From an uncultured Prochlorococcus sp. (GTDB taxonomy: Bacteria; Cyanobacteriota; Cyanobacteriia; PCC-6307; Cyanobiaceae): DNA of 64,000 nucleotides. Location of the stretch: positions 1 through 64,000 of the forward strand of contig CABZFV010000001.1 in assembly GCA_902525075.1 (NCBI GenBank), in the 5' to 3' direction. Positions 21,195 through 31,937 of this stretch are shown here, one piece after another (the stretch's first letter is position 1; every line of letters begins with the position of its first letter). A program made the position numbers and the translations under genes. The notes under the pieces are model-generated. The model was not told the origin of the DNA. It made no database searches and worked only from the letters and a program-made list of their open reading frames with translations.

Positions 21195-21368
21195 ATGACT
21201 ACTTTAACTTACAGAGGTAAAAACTACGTTCAAAACAAAGAAGCTGCTAAAAAGCAACTTGTTGAACTTACCTACAGAAGAAACGTATACACCAATAGAA
21301 TGGATGACGCTTCTTCAAGTAATGAAAAAGCAGAATTAAATTATAGAGGTGTTAATTACACTAAATAA
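21195..21368 (+). CDS. DUF4278 small protein ('downstream peptide'); the ORF-track start at 21159 falls inside the aptamer
   Basis: MTTLTYRGKNYVQ...LTYRRNVYTN...LNYRGVNYTK. Confidence 0.8.
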   Translation: MTTLTYRGKNYVQNKEAAKKQLVELTYRRNVYTNRMDDASSSNEKAELNYRGVNYTK

Positions 21369-21384
21369 TTTAATTAAACAAATT

Positions 21385-21410
21385 AAAAGCCCCTTTTCAG
21401 GGGCTTTTTT
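21385..21410 (+). terminator. Rho-independent terminator
   Basis: AAAAGCCCCTTTTCAGGGGCTTTTTT. Confidence 0.9.
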
Positions 21411-21445
21411 ATTTGGCTATATTTATCGTGAGTCCTTTAAAAAAT

Positions 21446-22240
21446 ATGTCTGAAAGTTGCTGTAATACAACCACATCTAATAAAGCATCTAATCAATTCG
21501 ATCATAAAGATGCGATTCAAGAAAGATATGGTTCAGCCGCACTAGAAAAAGAAAGTTGTCTTTGTACACCAGTTGGGTTTAATCCCGTTTTACTTGAAGC
21601 AATTCCTCAAGAGGTTATAGAAAGAGACTATGGATGTGGGGATCCAACTAAATATGTTCAAAAAAATGATATAGTCTTAGATCTTGGAAGTGGTAGCGGC
21701 AAAAATGCTTTTATTTGTGCCCAAATTGTTGGGAAAGAAGGGAAAGTTATTGGAGTTGATCAGAATCCTGATATGCTTTCTTTATCTAGATCAGCCTCTA
21801 AAGAAGTTACAAAAAATATAGGTTTCAACAATACAGAATTTCTAGAAGGTTCAATTGAAAAACTTGATGAATTAGATAAAGATTTAAGTCCATTAATCGC
21901 CGACAAATCAGTTGATATTATTTTAAGTAATTGCGTTTTAAACTTGGTAAGTCCAGAATCTAGAAATAACCTCCTAAGAAATATAAAAAGAGTTTTAAAG
22001 GATAATGGAAGAATTGCAATTAGCGATATTGTCTCTAACAAAAAAGTTCCTTTAAGATTGCAAAATGATCATGATCTATGGACAGGATGTATTAGTGGAG
22101 CATGGTATGAACCAGACTTTATAAATGACTTTAAAGAACTAGGATTTAAAAATTTAGAATTTGCAGAAAGGAGTGCTGAACCTTGGAAAGTAATTGAGGA
22201 TATAGAATTTAGAACAGTAACTTTAGTAGGCAATATTTAA
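21446..22240 (+). CDS. ArsM-like arsenite methyltransferase / SAM methyltransferase (ORF open from 21413)
   Basis: ERDYGCGDP, VLDLGSGSGKNAF, SNCVLNLV, GCISGAWY: Cys placements like ArsM. Confidence 0.7.
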   Translation: MSESCCNTTTSNKASNQFDHKDAIQERYGSAALEKESCLCTPVGFNPVLLEAIPQEVIERDYGCGDPTKYVQKNDIVLDLGSGSGKNAFICAQIVGKEGKVIGVDQNPDMLSLSRSASKEVTKNIGFNNTEFLEGSIEKLDELDKDLSPLIADKSVDIILSNCVLNLVSPESRNNLLRNIKRVLKDNGRIAISDIVSNKKVPLRLQNDHDLWTGCISGAWYEPDFINDFKELGFKNLEFAERSAEPWKVIEDIEFRTVTLVGNI

Positions 22241-22276
22241 AAAATTCAAGAGTTCAAAAATATAACTTAAATTTTC

Positions 22277-23458
22277 ATGAGAAATAATCTAAGAGATCAA
22301 ATACCAGCATTAAAAAATAAGTATTATTTCAACTATGGAGGTCAAGGACCATTACCAAAATCTTCTTTAGAAGCCATAGTTAAAACGTGGGAAATTATCC
22401 AAGATTTAGGACCATTTACTAACAATATGTGGCCTTTTATTTACAAAGAAATATTGACCACAAAAAGGCTCATTGCACAAAAATTAGGTGTAAATTCAAA
22501 GAATGTAGCTTTAACCGAGAATATCTCTTCCGGTATGATTTTGCCCTTTTGGGGAATAAAAGTAGAAGAGGGAGAAGAGCTGTTAATAAGTGACTGTGAA
22601 CATCCTGGAGTAGTGGCTGCAAGTCGAGAATTTTGCAGAAGAAATAAATTAATATTCAAAATTTTGCCGATCCAAAAATTTAAAAATCTAAACGACGAAA
22701 ATATAATTTTAGAGATTTTGAAAAATCTAAATAGTAAGACTAAGATACTAATTATTTCTCATATCTTATGGAACTTTGGATATAAAATTCCTTTAAAACA
22801 AATTTCTATCGAATTAAAAAATAATCGATCAGATTCTTATTTACTTGTTGATGGTGCTCAAACCTTTGGGCACATAAATATTGAAAAAGAAGTTTTTTAT
22901 TCTGATTTATATTCAATAACTTCTCATAAATGGGCATGTGGACCAGAAGGACTTGGAGCCATTTATGTCTCAGATAGATTTATTCATGAAACAGATCCAA
23001 CAATAATTGGTTGGAAATCATTAAAAAAAGAACAAGGCATTTATGAGCCTTCAGATAATCTTTTTCATGATGATGCAAGGAAGTTTGAAGTAGCTACATC
23101 TTGCATTCCTTTACTTGCAGGGCTTCGTAATTCTCTAGATCTTTTGGATAAAGACTGCCATGAAAAAGAAAAAAGCGAAAATATCAAAAGATTAAGTGAG
23201 AAACTTTGGGATGAATTAAATCAATTAAAGGGTGTTGAATTAGTTTTAGAAAAAAAGTACTTAAATGGGATAGTTAGTTTTAATATCGAAAATATTAAAG
23301 ATAAGGATAAATTTGTAAATAAACTTGGAGAAAAGAAAATTTGGATTAGAGTTTTAGAAGATCCAAAATGGTTTAGAGCATGCGTACATCAAATGACTAC
23401 AGAAGCTGAGATTAATTTACTTTCTGAAGAAATTAAAAAATTACCAGGGTATTTCTGA
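22277..23458 (+). CDS. Class V aminotransferase (cysteine desulfurase / isopenicillin N epimerase-like)
   Basis: DGAQTFGHI, SITSHKWACGPEGLGAIYV PLP-Lys motif. Confidence 0.88.
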   Translation: MRNNLRDQIPALKNKYYFNYGGQGPLPKSSLEAIVKTWEIIQDLGPFTNNMWPFIYKEILTTKRLIAQKLGVNSKNVALTENISSGMILPFWGIKVEEGEELLISDCEHPGVVAASREFCRRNKLIFKILPIQKFKNLNDENIILEILKNLNSKTKILIISHILWNFGYKIPLKQISIELKNNRSDSYLLVDGAQTFGHINIEKEVFYSDLYSITSHKWACGPEGLGAIYVSDRFIHETDPTIIGWKSLKKEQGIYEPSDNLFHDDARKFEVATSCIPLLAGLRNSLDLLDKDCHEKEKSENIKRLSEKLWDELNQLKGVELVLEKKYLNGIVSFNIENIKDKDKFVNKLGEKKIWIRVLEDPKWFRACVHQMTTEAEINLLSEEIKKLPGYF

Positions 23459-24145
23459 GCTATCCCAAGCAATAAATTTTCCAGTACATTCCGGGGATTG
23501 ATTTTTAATAATATTGATCAAAAATTGGGAGGATTTTTCTTTACTAAATAATTTATGTTCTGGCACAAATTTATGAAAAGGTCTTGATAAATCAGTATCT
23601 ACTGTTCCTGGATGAAGCAATGTGATAGTAGCCTTTGGGAAACGTCTAGCCCATTCAATACTTAGAGATTTAAAAAACTGATTTTGCGCAGATTTTGCAG
23701 CTCTATATGAATACCAACCTCCAGTTTGATTATCTCCAATGCTACCAACTCTTGCACTTATACTTGCAAAATTAAAATCCAAATCTTTTGGTATAAATTC
23801 TTCAATCGCTTTAGCTAATAAAATAGGAGAAAAGGCGTTTATTGAAAAACTTTCCATCATATTTTTTTTATCAAGATGTTGTAATCTTTTTTCTGGTTGA
23901 AGAGAATCACTATGAAGTCTACCTGTAGCATTAACAACTAACCTTAATTTTGAAGGCTGTTTTGATATTTTATTTTTCAACTGCAAAAGGGATTGAGAAT
24001 CCTCTATATCTAATTCCCAAAAAGAATTAAATTCACTTTTTCTTCCGCACAAAACAACTTCTAAATCTTTTTCACTTTCACTCAGATCTTTAGCTATTTG
24101 GGTTCCAATTCCACCTGCGCCTACAACTAAGGCTAAGCCTTTCAT
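23441..24145 (-). CDS. Short-chain dehydrogenase/reductase
   Basis: LVVGAGGIGTQIAKDL; YSYRAAKSAQNQF (YxxxK). Confidence 0.88.
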   Translation of the reverse strand: MKGLALVVGAGGIGTQIAKDLSESEKDLEVVLCGRKSEFNSFWELDIEDSQSLLQLKNKISKQPSKLRLVVNATGRLHSDSLQPEKRLQHLDKKNMMESFSINAFSPILLAKAIEEFIPKDLDFNFASISARVGSIGDNQTGGWYSYRAAKSAQNQFFKSLSIEWARRFPKATITLLHPGTVDTDLSRPFHKFVPEHKLFSKEKSSQFLINIIKNQSPECTGKFIAWDSSEIPW

Positions 24146-24226
24146 TTTATTAAAAATAACTCAATCAATTCTAAGAAACTTTTCCTGTGATTTGCGTAAA
24201 GATCTTTCTTATTTGATTAGGAAATT

Positions 24227-25762
24227 TTATTGAGATTTTCTTTTTTCTTTTAATAATTTATAAGCTATTTTTCTATCATCAAAACTAATAACTTTATCAT
24301 TGAGAATTTGGTAGTCTTCATGTCCTTTTCCTGCAATTAAAACAATATCTTCTTTATTGGCAAATTTAATAGATTCATTTATTGCTTTAAATCTATCAAT
24401 CTCAATTGTTATTTTTTCTCTTTTTTTTATACCCATCAAAATATCATTAACTATCTTTTGGGGTTCTTCTGATCTTGGATTATCTGAAGTTATAAAAAGT
24501 TGATCAGAAAACTCTTCAGCTATTGATCCCATTAAAGGCCTTTTACCAAGATCTCGATCTCCTCCACAGCCAAAAACAGTAATGAGTTTTCCCTTACAAA
24601 GTTTTTTAATTGATTGCAAAACTTTTTTTAATCCATCAGGAGTGTGGGCATAATCAACAATTACTGTTGGGAGTGATCTTGAAACGTCATCATTATCAAT
24701 TTCTATTTTCTCCATTCGCCCAGGAGCGCCAGGGAAAGATCGTATTAACTTTGATAGATCTTTTAAAGAAAAATTAAGTTTATACAAAATTGTTATTGCT
24801 TGAATCGCATTCATTAAATTAAATTCTCCAACGAGTGGAACAAAAAGTTGAATTTTTTCCTTGGGTGTATGAAAAATGCAGGTTGAGCCATTTTCAGTAA
24901 ATTTTTTATCTGTTACGAAAAAAAAATCATGATGTTTAAATTCACTTTCAGTAATCTTTGTAGAAACTAATGAAGATCTTTTTTCAAGATCAGATGATAA
25001 TTTAGATATCCAAGGGTCATCGTGATTTAATACAGAAATTCCATCCTTTTCTATTAAATAAGGTGGTAAAAACAATTTTCTTTTTGTTTGAAAATAAGAT
25101 TCCATATCTGAGTGATAATCAAGATGATCTTGAGTTAAATTAGTAAAAATAGCCGCCTCAAATTCGCATCCTGATATCCTCTTTTGAGCAATGGAATGAG
25201 AACTTACTTCTAATATCGCGAATTCAGATTCTGCCTCAACAGCAGCATTTAATTTCTTTTGAAGTTTATCGGCGAAATCAGTTGTATGAGAAGCAACTTC
25301 TGAGAAGCCAGGCCATCTATTAAACAAGGTCCCAAATAATGCAGTCTTTTTCCCTAATTTTTTTAAAAGGTATTCCAATAAGAAAGTAATTGTCGTTTTT
25401 CCATTTGTACCAGTAACACCAATAAGTTTAAGTTTTCTTGAAGGCCTATTCCAAAACTCAGCGACTATTTGACCAAAAATATAATCTAAATTATCCTCTA
25501 AAACCAAAATCCTTTTTCGATCAATAGATCCAATTTTCTGTTTTGCAGCGGGGCCAATAATGGCAGCCTCTGCGCCATTTTTAATTGCCTCAATACAAAA
25601 TTTTCCTCCATCAACATTTAAACCAGGCATTCCTAAAAATAAAGTTCCTTTTTGTACTTCTTTAGAGTTAAAAGAAATATTATTAATATCTTGATCGATA
25701 AGATTTGATGAAGGAATAATTCCTACCAAATCTAAAAGTTTATGTAATTTTATAGATCTCAT
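24227..25762 (-). CDS. murE: UDP-N-acetylmuramyl-tripeptide synthetase MurE
   Basis: GVTGTNGKTTITFLLEYLL; TSDNPRSEEP (DNPR motif). Confidence 0.95.
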   Translation of the reverse strand: MRSIKLHKLLDLVGIIPSSNLIDQDINNISFNSKEVQKGTLFLGMPGLNVDGGKFCIEAIKNGAEAAIIGPAAKQKIGSIDRKRILVLEDNLDYIFGQIVAEFWNRPSRKLKLIGVTGTNGKTTITFLLEYLLKKLGKKTALFGTLFNRWPGFSEVASHTTDFADKLQKKLNAAVEAESEFAILEVSSHSIAQKRISGCEFEAAIFTNLTQDHLDYHSDMESYFQTKRKLFLPPYLIEKDGISVLNHDDPWISKLSSDLEKRSSLVSTKITESEFKHHDFFFVTDKKFTENGSTCIFHTPKEKIQLFVPLVGEFNLMNAIQAITILYKLNFSLKDLSKLIRSFPGAPGRMEKIEIDNDDVSRSLPTVIVDYAHTPDGLKKVLQSIKKLCKGKLITVFGCGGDRDLGKRPLMGSIAEEFSDQLFITSDNPRSEEPQKIVNDILMGIKKREKITIEIDRFKAINESIKFANKEDIVLIAGKGHEDYQILNDKVISFDDRKIAYKLLKEKRKSQ

Positions 25763-25771
25763 ATAAAAAAA

Positions 25772-26074
25772 TTATTTCTCCAGAATGGTACTAATATTTT
25801 TTTGAAACCAATTCTTTAATTGATCATCTTTTAATCTTGGAGAAATGCGAGGCAATTCTATGATCTCCTCGGACCTAATTCTTTCAACAGCAATAACAGG
25901 TACTTCATAATCATATTTTTTATATTTATCTTTATATAAATCGACCCTATCAATATCAATTTCTTTAAGCTCCTCTAGATTAGGGAATAACTCATCAAGA
26001 TTTATTTTTGCCAGTTTGTTTTTTAATGAATCACAAAGGCAACATCCCTGCCTAACAAAAATAAATATTTTCAT
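25772..26074 (-). CDS. Glutaredoxin-like protein (DUF836)
   Basis: FVRQGCCLCDSLKNKL...KYDYEVPVIAV. Confidence 0.85.
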   Translation of the reverse strand: MKIFIFVRQGCCLCDSLKNKLAKINLDELFPNLEELKEIDIDRVDLYKDKYKKYDYEVPVIAVERIRSEEIIELPRISPRLKDDQLKNWFQKNISTILEK

Positions 26075-26078
26075 TCAT

Positions 26079-26315
26079 TTAGTCAGGCACAGGGTCACAT
26101 CCACAGGGAGTTAAAGGATGACATCTGCTTAATCTTTTTAAAGTTAACCACCCTCCCTTCCAAGGACCATGTCTAGTAATTGCCTCATATCCATAAGAGC
26201 TGCAACTTGGAATAAATCTGCATCTTGGTCCAAAAAAAGGAGAAAACCACTTTTGATAAAACGAAATCATAAAAAGAAGTATAGAAGTAATTGATTTATT
26301 AATAGTTTTGAACAC
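26079..26315 (-). CDS. yidD: Membrane protein insertion efficiency factor YidD
   Basis: [49 protein letters not shown]. Confidence 0.95.
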   Translation of the reverse strand: MFKTINKSITSILLFMISFYQKWFSPFFGPRCRFIPSCSSYGYEAITRHGPWKGGWLTLKRLSRCHPLTPCGCDPVPD

Positions 26316-26410
26316 TTTAATGATGTAAAATAATATTTCCAGTAGTAATTAGTTTAATTGAATTTAATCAATTATCCAATTTATTGCAATTTTCTATTTA
26401 ATTTAAAATT

Positions 26411-27019
26411 ATGTCAAGATACCGCGGCCCCAGATTAAGGGTTACGCGTCGCTTGGGAGAACTACCAGGTCTCACCAGGAAAGCTTCAAAGAAGTCTAAT
26501 CCTCCAGGTCAGCACGGCCAAGCCCGTCGCAAGCGATCAGAATATGCAATTCGTCTAGAAGAAAAGCAAAAACTTAGGTTTAATTATGGAGTTTCTGAAA
26601 AACAACTAGTACGTTATGTGAAAAAAGCTAGAGCTCAAGAAGGATCTACAGGTACTAACCTACTAAGACTTTTAGAAAACAGACTTGATAATGTTTGTTT
26701 TAGATTGGGTTTTGGAGGCACCATTCCAGGCTCAAGACAATTAGTAAATCATGGCCATGTAACCGTTAATGGAAAGGTTCTTGATATTGCTGGTTATCAA
26801 TGCAAATCAGGCGATGTAATCGGAATTAAAGAAAACAAAGCAAGCAAAAAACTTGTAGAAGGTAATATAGAATTCCCTGGCTTAGCAAATGTCCCACCTC
26901 ATCTTGATTTAGACAAGCCAAAATTAACGGGAAAAATAAATGGGAAATGCGATAGAGAGTGGGTGGCTCTTGAAATAAACGAACTACTAGTTGTTGAATA
27001 TTATTCAAGAAAAGTTTAA
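26411..27019 (+). CDS. rpsD: 30S ribosomal protein S4
   Basis: [23 protein letters not shown]4 domain. Confidence 0.98.
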   Translation: MSRYRGPRLRVTRRLGELPGLTRKASKKSNPPGQHGQARRKRSEYAIRLEEKQKLRFNYGVSEKQLVRYVKKARAQEGSTGTNLLRLLENRLDNVCFRLGFGGTIPGSRQLVNHGHVTVNGKVLDIAGYQCKSGDVIGIKENKASKKLVEGNIEFPGLANVPPHLDLDKPKLTGKINGKCDREWVALEINELLVVEYYSRKV

Positions 27020-27096
27020 TGCTACTTTTCTTTGGATTATTAAATCTCTCTTTTAAAAAATGAGAGATTTAATTTAATTCTTATTTTTAAAAAATA

Positions 27097-28260
27097 ATGG
27101 GAAATAAGGAAAATAATATAAAAAAGCCAGGTTTTAAGACCTTATCTATTCACCATGGGGAAACATTTTCTGAAGAAACTGGATGCGTTATGCCTCCTAT
27201 TTTTTCTACATCTACTTTCAAACATGGAAATAAAGATAATTTCGACTACACCAGATCAGGCAATCCTAACTTTAGAATTCTAGAAAACATCCTTAAATCA
27301 ATAGAAGATTCTAAATACTGTACAGTTTTTGGATCTGGAATAAGCGCGGTAACTGCAATTTCATCAACACTGAAATCAGGTGACAAGATACTCTGCGAGT
27401 CAAATCTCTATGGTTGTACAGTGAGGATGTTCGAAAAAGTTTTCAAGAAATTTGGACTAGAAGTTTTCTACACAGATTTTACAAACGAAAATAATGTCAA
27501 AAAGATTTCAACCTTCGAGCCAACCTTGATATGGCTAGAAAGTCCAACTAATCCACTTTTGAAGGTACTCGATATTAAGGCGATTTGTGATGAAGCGAAT
27601 AAACTCGAAATACCAGTGGTTGTAGACAATACCTTCTCTACTGCACTTATTCAAAAACCATTGGACCTTGGTGCAACACTATCGCTTGTAAGCACCACAA
27701 AATTCATTAATGGACATAGTGATGCACTTGGCGGAGCAGTACTTACAAATAATGAGGAATGGAATAGTAAGATGCTTTTCTCTCAAAAAGCTCTCGGGCT
27801 TCAACCATCTCCTTTTGATAGTTGGCTCATTACGAGAGGAGTAAAAACTCTTCCTTTAAGAATCGAACAACAAACTAAAAGTGCAGAATTTATTTCTGAA
27901 GAATTAGGTAATCATAAAATTATTAGTAAAGTAATTTACCCTTTTAATCAAGAACATCCGCAATTTAATTTAGCAAAATCGCAAATGAAATCTGGAGGTT
28001 CAATGATCACCCTAAAATTAAATTTAAATAAAGGGGATACTTTTAAATTTTGCAAATCTCTCAAATATTTCTCTCTAGCAGAAAGCCTTGGAGGAGTTGA
28101 AAGTTTAATTTGTCACCCTGCAACGATGACTCATGCTTCTGTTGATGACAAAACAAAAAATTTACTAGGGATAGATGATGCTCTTGTCAGATTATCAATT
28201 GGATGTGAAGATACAAACGATTTAACCTCGGACATTTTATTTGCTTTAAATAAATTCTGA
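27097..28260 (+). CDS. Trans-sulfuration PLP enzyme (cystathionine gamma-synthase/lyase family)
   Basis: TSTFKHGNKDNFDYTRSGNPNFRILE; SLVSTTKFINGHSDALGG. Confidence 0.88.
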   Translation: MGNKENNIKKPGFKTLSIHHGETFSEETGCVMPPIFSTSTFKHGNKDNFDYTRSGNPNFRILENILKSIEDSKYCTVFGSGISAVTAISSTLKSGDKILCESNLYGCTVRMFEKVFKKFGLEVFYTDFTNENNVKKISTFEPTLIWLESPTNPLLKVLDIKAICDEANKLEIPVVVDNTFSTALIQKPLDLGATLSLVSTTKFINGHSDALGGAVLTNNEEWNSKMLFSQKALGLQPSPFDSWLITRGVKTLPLRIEQQTKSAEFISEELGNHKIISKVIYPFNQEHPQFNLAKSQMKSGGSMITLKLNLNKGDTFKFCKSLKYFSLAESLGGVESLICHPATMTHASVDDKTKNLLGIDDALVRLSIGCEDTNDLTSDILFALNKF

Positions 28261-28263
28261 AAA

Positions 28264-29733
28264 TTGAGAGATTTACTTAAAAAACCTATATGGAAAAATT
28301 TAGAGTTGGGACATGCAATTCCTGATAGTATTCATGCTGTTTCTGTAGCATTACCAACTTGGAATGATGTAATAAATTACGAGGAAAAAGATCAAGAATG
28401 TATGAATTTATTGAAGTCCATTTACCCACGATTCGGGCTAAACCCCATAGTGAAAAGATTATGCGAAAAAGTAAAAAAACAAAATTACTACAACAATAAA
28501 AGTATCTGGCCATATCCGAATGAAAGAATAGCTTTTAAAGCAAAAAAATACATTGATAGAAATACTTCTGAACAATTCTCGTTAATAGAAAAAAGAAATA
28601 ATTTAGCTTTCTTAATAACTGAAAAAGAAGGAAGTATTTATGCAAAATATTTTTGGCAACATACTGGTCTTGGTCTATCTTCAAGAGCTGCCGCTATAGA
28701 ACTAGGTCTTGAAGATTGCCCTCCAAAATCTTACGTAAATGAATGTTCTCAAAGAATAAAAAATAGAATTTCTAAATCTACAAAAATTGACTCTAATGAT
28801 ATTCACTTAACTTCATCTGGAATGTCTGCATTGCATACATCATTAGAAATCATATATAAATTATTTCCAGCTAAACCAACACTCCAAGTTGGTTTTCCAT
28901 ATGTAGATGTACTTAAATTACCAATGAAAATCTTTCACGGAGCAAAGTTAATTACAGAAGAAAATTGCGAGGATATTGAATTAGAAATCAAAAGAATAAA
29001 TCCATCAGCATTAATTATTGAACTTCCAAGTAATCCAATGCTCAAATGTGTAAACATTAAAAAAATTTCAAAAATTGCAAAAAAGCTAAATATTCCGTTA
29101 ATTGTTGACGATACTATTGGTTCGAATTTAAATATAAATTCCATAGAACATGCAGATATAGTTTTTACTTCACTTACAAAAATTTTTTCAGGTAGTGGTG
29201 ATATTCTTGCCGGATCATTAATACTAAATCCAAAAAGCAAATGGATTGATCAGTTTAGAAATGCATTAAACGAGATTAATATTCCAATACTTTCCGATGG
29301 AGATATAGTTTATCTAGAGAAAGTTAGTAGAGATGTAAATCAAAGAGTGTTTGAACAAAATAAAGCATGTTTAGAATTAAAAAAAAGATTAGAGACTCAT
29401 AGTGAGATTAAGAATATTTTCCATCCTGAAAATTGTCCAAATTTTAATTCTTTACTTACTTCTGATGGAGGATACGGCTGCTTATTATCATTTGAATTAA
29501 ATGGAGGATTGAAAAAAGCCAAGAAATTTTATGATTCTCTACAAGTATCTAAAGGACCTAGTTTAGGTACAAAATTTACTCTAGTTTGTCCTTATGTTTT
29601 ACTAGCTCATTATGACGAGTTGGATTGGGCTGAAAGTTTTGGTATACCCTCGCACCTTATTAGAGTATCAGTTGGATTAGAAGACCAAGATCAATTATGG
29701 AAAAGCTTTTCTGAAGCACTAAATAATTTCTAA
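28264..29733 (+). CDS. metB: Cystathionine gamma-synthase-like protein, N-terminally extended; TTG start
   Basis: VFTSLTKIFSGSGDILAGSLI PLP-Lys motif; SVGLEDQDQLW C-terminus. Confidence 0.7.
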   Translation: MRDLLKKPIWKNLELGHAIPDSIHAVSVALPTWNDVINYEEKDQECMNLLKSIYPRFGLNPIVKRLCEKVKKQNYYNNKSIWPYPNERIAFKAKKYIDRNTSEQFSLIEKRNNLAFLITEKEGSIYAKYFWQHTGLGLSSRAAAIELGLEDCPPKSYVNECSQRIKNRISKSTKIDSNDIHLTSSGMSALHTSLEIIYKLFPAKPTLQVGFPYVDVLKLPMKIFHGAKLITEENCEDIELEIKRINPSALIIELPSNPMLKCVNIKKISKIAKKLNIPLIVDDTIGSNLNINSIEHADIVFTSLTKIFSGSGDILAGSLILNPKSKWIDQFRNALNEINIPILSDGDIVYLEKVSRDVNQRVFEQNKACLELKKRLETHSEIKNIFHPENCPNFNSLLTSDGGYGCLLSFELNGGLKKAKKFYDSLQVSKGPSLGTKFTLVCPYVLLAHYDELDWAESFGIPSHLIRVSVGLEDQDQLWKSFSEALNNF

Positions 29734-29817
29734 ATTCCTAGTATTTACCGTATAGAAACTTATATACTCTTTTTCTGAATAATAGTTAGTATTAATATAT
29801 ATTTTCTCAATATATAA

Positions 29818-30804
29818 ATGGCAAAAATTTATGAGGACAACAGTTTTGCTATTGGAAACACTCCATTAGTAAAATTAAAATCAGTTACTAAAAACGCGAA
29901 AGCTACAGTACTTGCAAAAATTGAAGGTAGAAACCCCGCTTATAGTGTCAAATGTAGGATTGGCGCAAACATGATTTGGGATGCAGAGAAAAGTGGGAAA
30001 CTTACAAAAGACAAAACTATTGTTGAGCCAACTTCTGGAAATACAGGAATTGCTTTAGCTTTTACTGCTTCAGCAAGAGGTTATAAACTGATCCTTACAA
30101 TGCCAGAATCCATGTCAATTGAACGAAGAAGGGTTATGGCAGTGTTGGGTGCTGAAATTGTTTTAACAGAGGCATCTAAAGGTATGCCTGGAGCAATAGC
30201 TAAGGCTAAAGAAATTGCAGAAAGTAATCCTTCTCAATATTTCATGCCAGGTCAATTTGATAACCCAGCGAACCCTGAAATTCATTTCAAAACTACTGGA
30301 CCAGAAATCTGGGATGATTGTGATGGCGAAATTGATGTCCTAGTTGCAGGGGTTGGAACAGGCGGCACAATTACAGGAGTTTCAAGATACATTAAGCAAG
30401 AGAAGGGCAAGAATATCACTTCTGTAGCTGTTGAACCATCACATAGTCCTGTTATTACACAGACAATGAATGGAGAAGAGGTTAAATCCGGACCACATAA
30501 AATCCAAGGAATTGGAGCAGGATTTATTCCTAAGAACCTTGACTTATCAATTGTTGACAAGGTTGAACAAGTAACAAATGACGAATCAATAGAGATGGCT
30601 CTTAGATTAGCCAAAGAGGAAGGTCTATTAGTAGGAATATCTTGTGGAGCCGCTGCTGCAGCTGCGGTTAGATTAGCTGAACAAGATGAATATGCTGGAA
30701 AGACAATTGTAGTTGTTCTACCTGATTTAGCAGAAAGGTATTTATCATCAATTATGTTTACTGAAGTTCCAAGCGGAATCATTCAAGAACCAGTCAAAGC
30801 CTAA
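29818..30804 (+). CDS. cysK: Cysteine synthase (O-acetylserine sulfhydrylase)
   Basis: [38 protein letters not shown]. Confidence 0.96.
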   Translation: MAKIYEDNSFAIGNTPLVKLKSVTKNAKATVLAKIEGRNPAYSVKCRIGANMIWDAEKSGKLTKDKTIVEPTSGNTGIALAFTASARGYKLILTMPESMSIERRRVMAVLGAEIVLTEASKGMPGAIAKAKEIAESNPSQYFMPGQFDNPANPEIHFKTTGPEIWDDCDGEIDVLVAGVGTGGTITGVSRYIKQEKGKNITSVAVEPSHSPVITQTMNGEEVKSGPHKIQGIGAGFIPKNLDLSIVDKVEQVTNDESIEMALRLAKEEGLLVGISCGAAAAAAVRLAEQDEYAGKTIVVVLPDLAERYLSSIMFTEVPSGIIQEPVKA

Positions 30805-31931
30805 ATCAATTTTTTCTCCAGTAATGAATCTGGTGAAATATACATCGCATCGCCATAAGAGAAGAATCTAAATTTTTCTTTTATGGCTTTTTTATATAGA
30901 TCTAATAATCTTTCTCTACCAATCATTGCACTTACTAAAAGTAATAATGAACTTTTAGGGAGATGAAAATTAGTTAATAATCCATCAACTACCTTAAATT
31001 TATAACCTGGCTTAATTACTAAATCTACGTATTTAGCTATGGGAACAAAGTCATTAATTTCGTGAGAATAACAACTTTCAAGAGCTCTTACACTAGTTGT
31101 ACCAATAGCAATTATTTTTCTATCTGTTTTCTTTATTCTTTTTATTTCCTCCACTACTTCCTTATTAACACTTACCCATTCTTTGTGAAGTTTTAAGTTA
31201 CTTAAATCTTCTTGGTCAATTGGTTTGAATGTTCCATAACCCACGTGCAAAGTTATCGGTAAGATTATTACGCCTTTTTTTTTTAGATTGGAAATAAGAC
31301 TTTTGCTTAAGTGTAAACCAGCTGTTGGTGCAGCAACTGCCCCCGGATTTGTTGCATACTCAGTTTGATAACTTTTCTCATGAAAAGATTCTTTTTCGGA
31401 ATTTTTTATATAAGGAGGAAGAGGGATTTCCCCGTATTTATCAAGAAGTTCATTCATTGAATTTAGACAAGTTATATTTTCCGGAAATTTAATAAATCTC
31501 CCTCCAGTTTCTTCATCAACTCCATCAACAATCAAATTAATATCTTGTGCTAATGGAGATTTTAATTTTAATTTTCTATTTATTTTTAACTTTTTTGCTG
31601 GCTTTGCCAAACATAACCAAACACATTCATGGGATCTTTCTAAAACTAATAATTCTACTAATGTCTTATTTTCTAATTCAACCTTTAACCTAGCTTTCAT
31701 AACTTTAGTATTATTTACAATTACAAGATCCCCTTCTCTAAATTCATCTAAAAGATTCTTGGTAAATTTATTAGTTAAACAGTCTTCTTCTAAAAAACTA
31801 TTTCTAACTATCATCAATCTTGATTCATGCCTAATTGCAGAAGGTTTACTAGCAATTAATGAAGGATCAAGTAAATAATCATAAGCTTCAAGCTTATAAT
31901 CTCTTTCTTCATTATTAATTTGAGAAATCAA
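30801..31931 (-). CDS. queA: tRNA preQ1(34) S-adenosylmethionine ribosyltransferase-isomerase QueA
   Basis: [48 protein letters not shown]. Confidence 0.96.
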   Translation of the reverse strand: MISQINNEERDYKLEAYDYLLDPSLIASKPSAIRHESRLMIVRNSFLEEDCLTNKFTKNLLDEFREGDLVIVNNTKVMKARLKVELENKTLVELLVLERSHECVWLCLAKPAKKLKINRKLKLKSPLAQDINLIVDGVDEETGGRFIKFPENITCLNSMNELLDKYGEIPLPPYIKNSEKESFHEKSYQTEYATNPGAVAAPTAGLHLSKSLISNLKKKGVIILPITLHVGYGTFKPIDQEDLSNLKLHKEWVSVNKEVVEEIKRIKKTDRKIIAIGTTSVRALESCYSHEINDFVPIAKYVDLVIKPGYKFKVVDGLLTNFHLPKSSLLLLVSAMIGRERLLDLYKKAIKEKFRFFSYGDAMYISPDSLLEKKLI

Positions 31932-31937
31932 TTAAAT

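Noticed and set aside
27042-27070. AAATCTCTC...GAGAGATTT hairpin after rpsD as a terminator
   Set aside because: Stem plausible but no clear U-tract; not called
28935-29240. 101-aa antisense ORF inside the metB-like gene
   Set aside because: Shadow ORF; coding evidence lies on the plus strand
30282-30782. 166-aa minus-strand ORF antisense to cysK
   Set aside because: Fully overlaps the clearly coding cysK; low-complexity translation, no recognisable domain, typical shadow ORF
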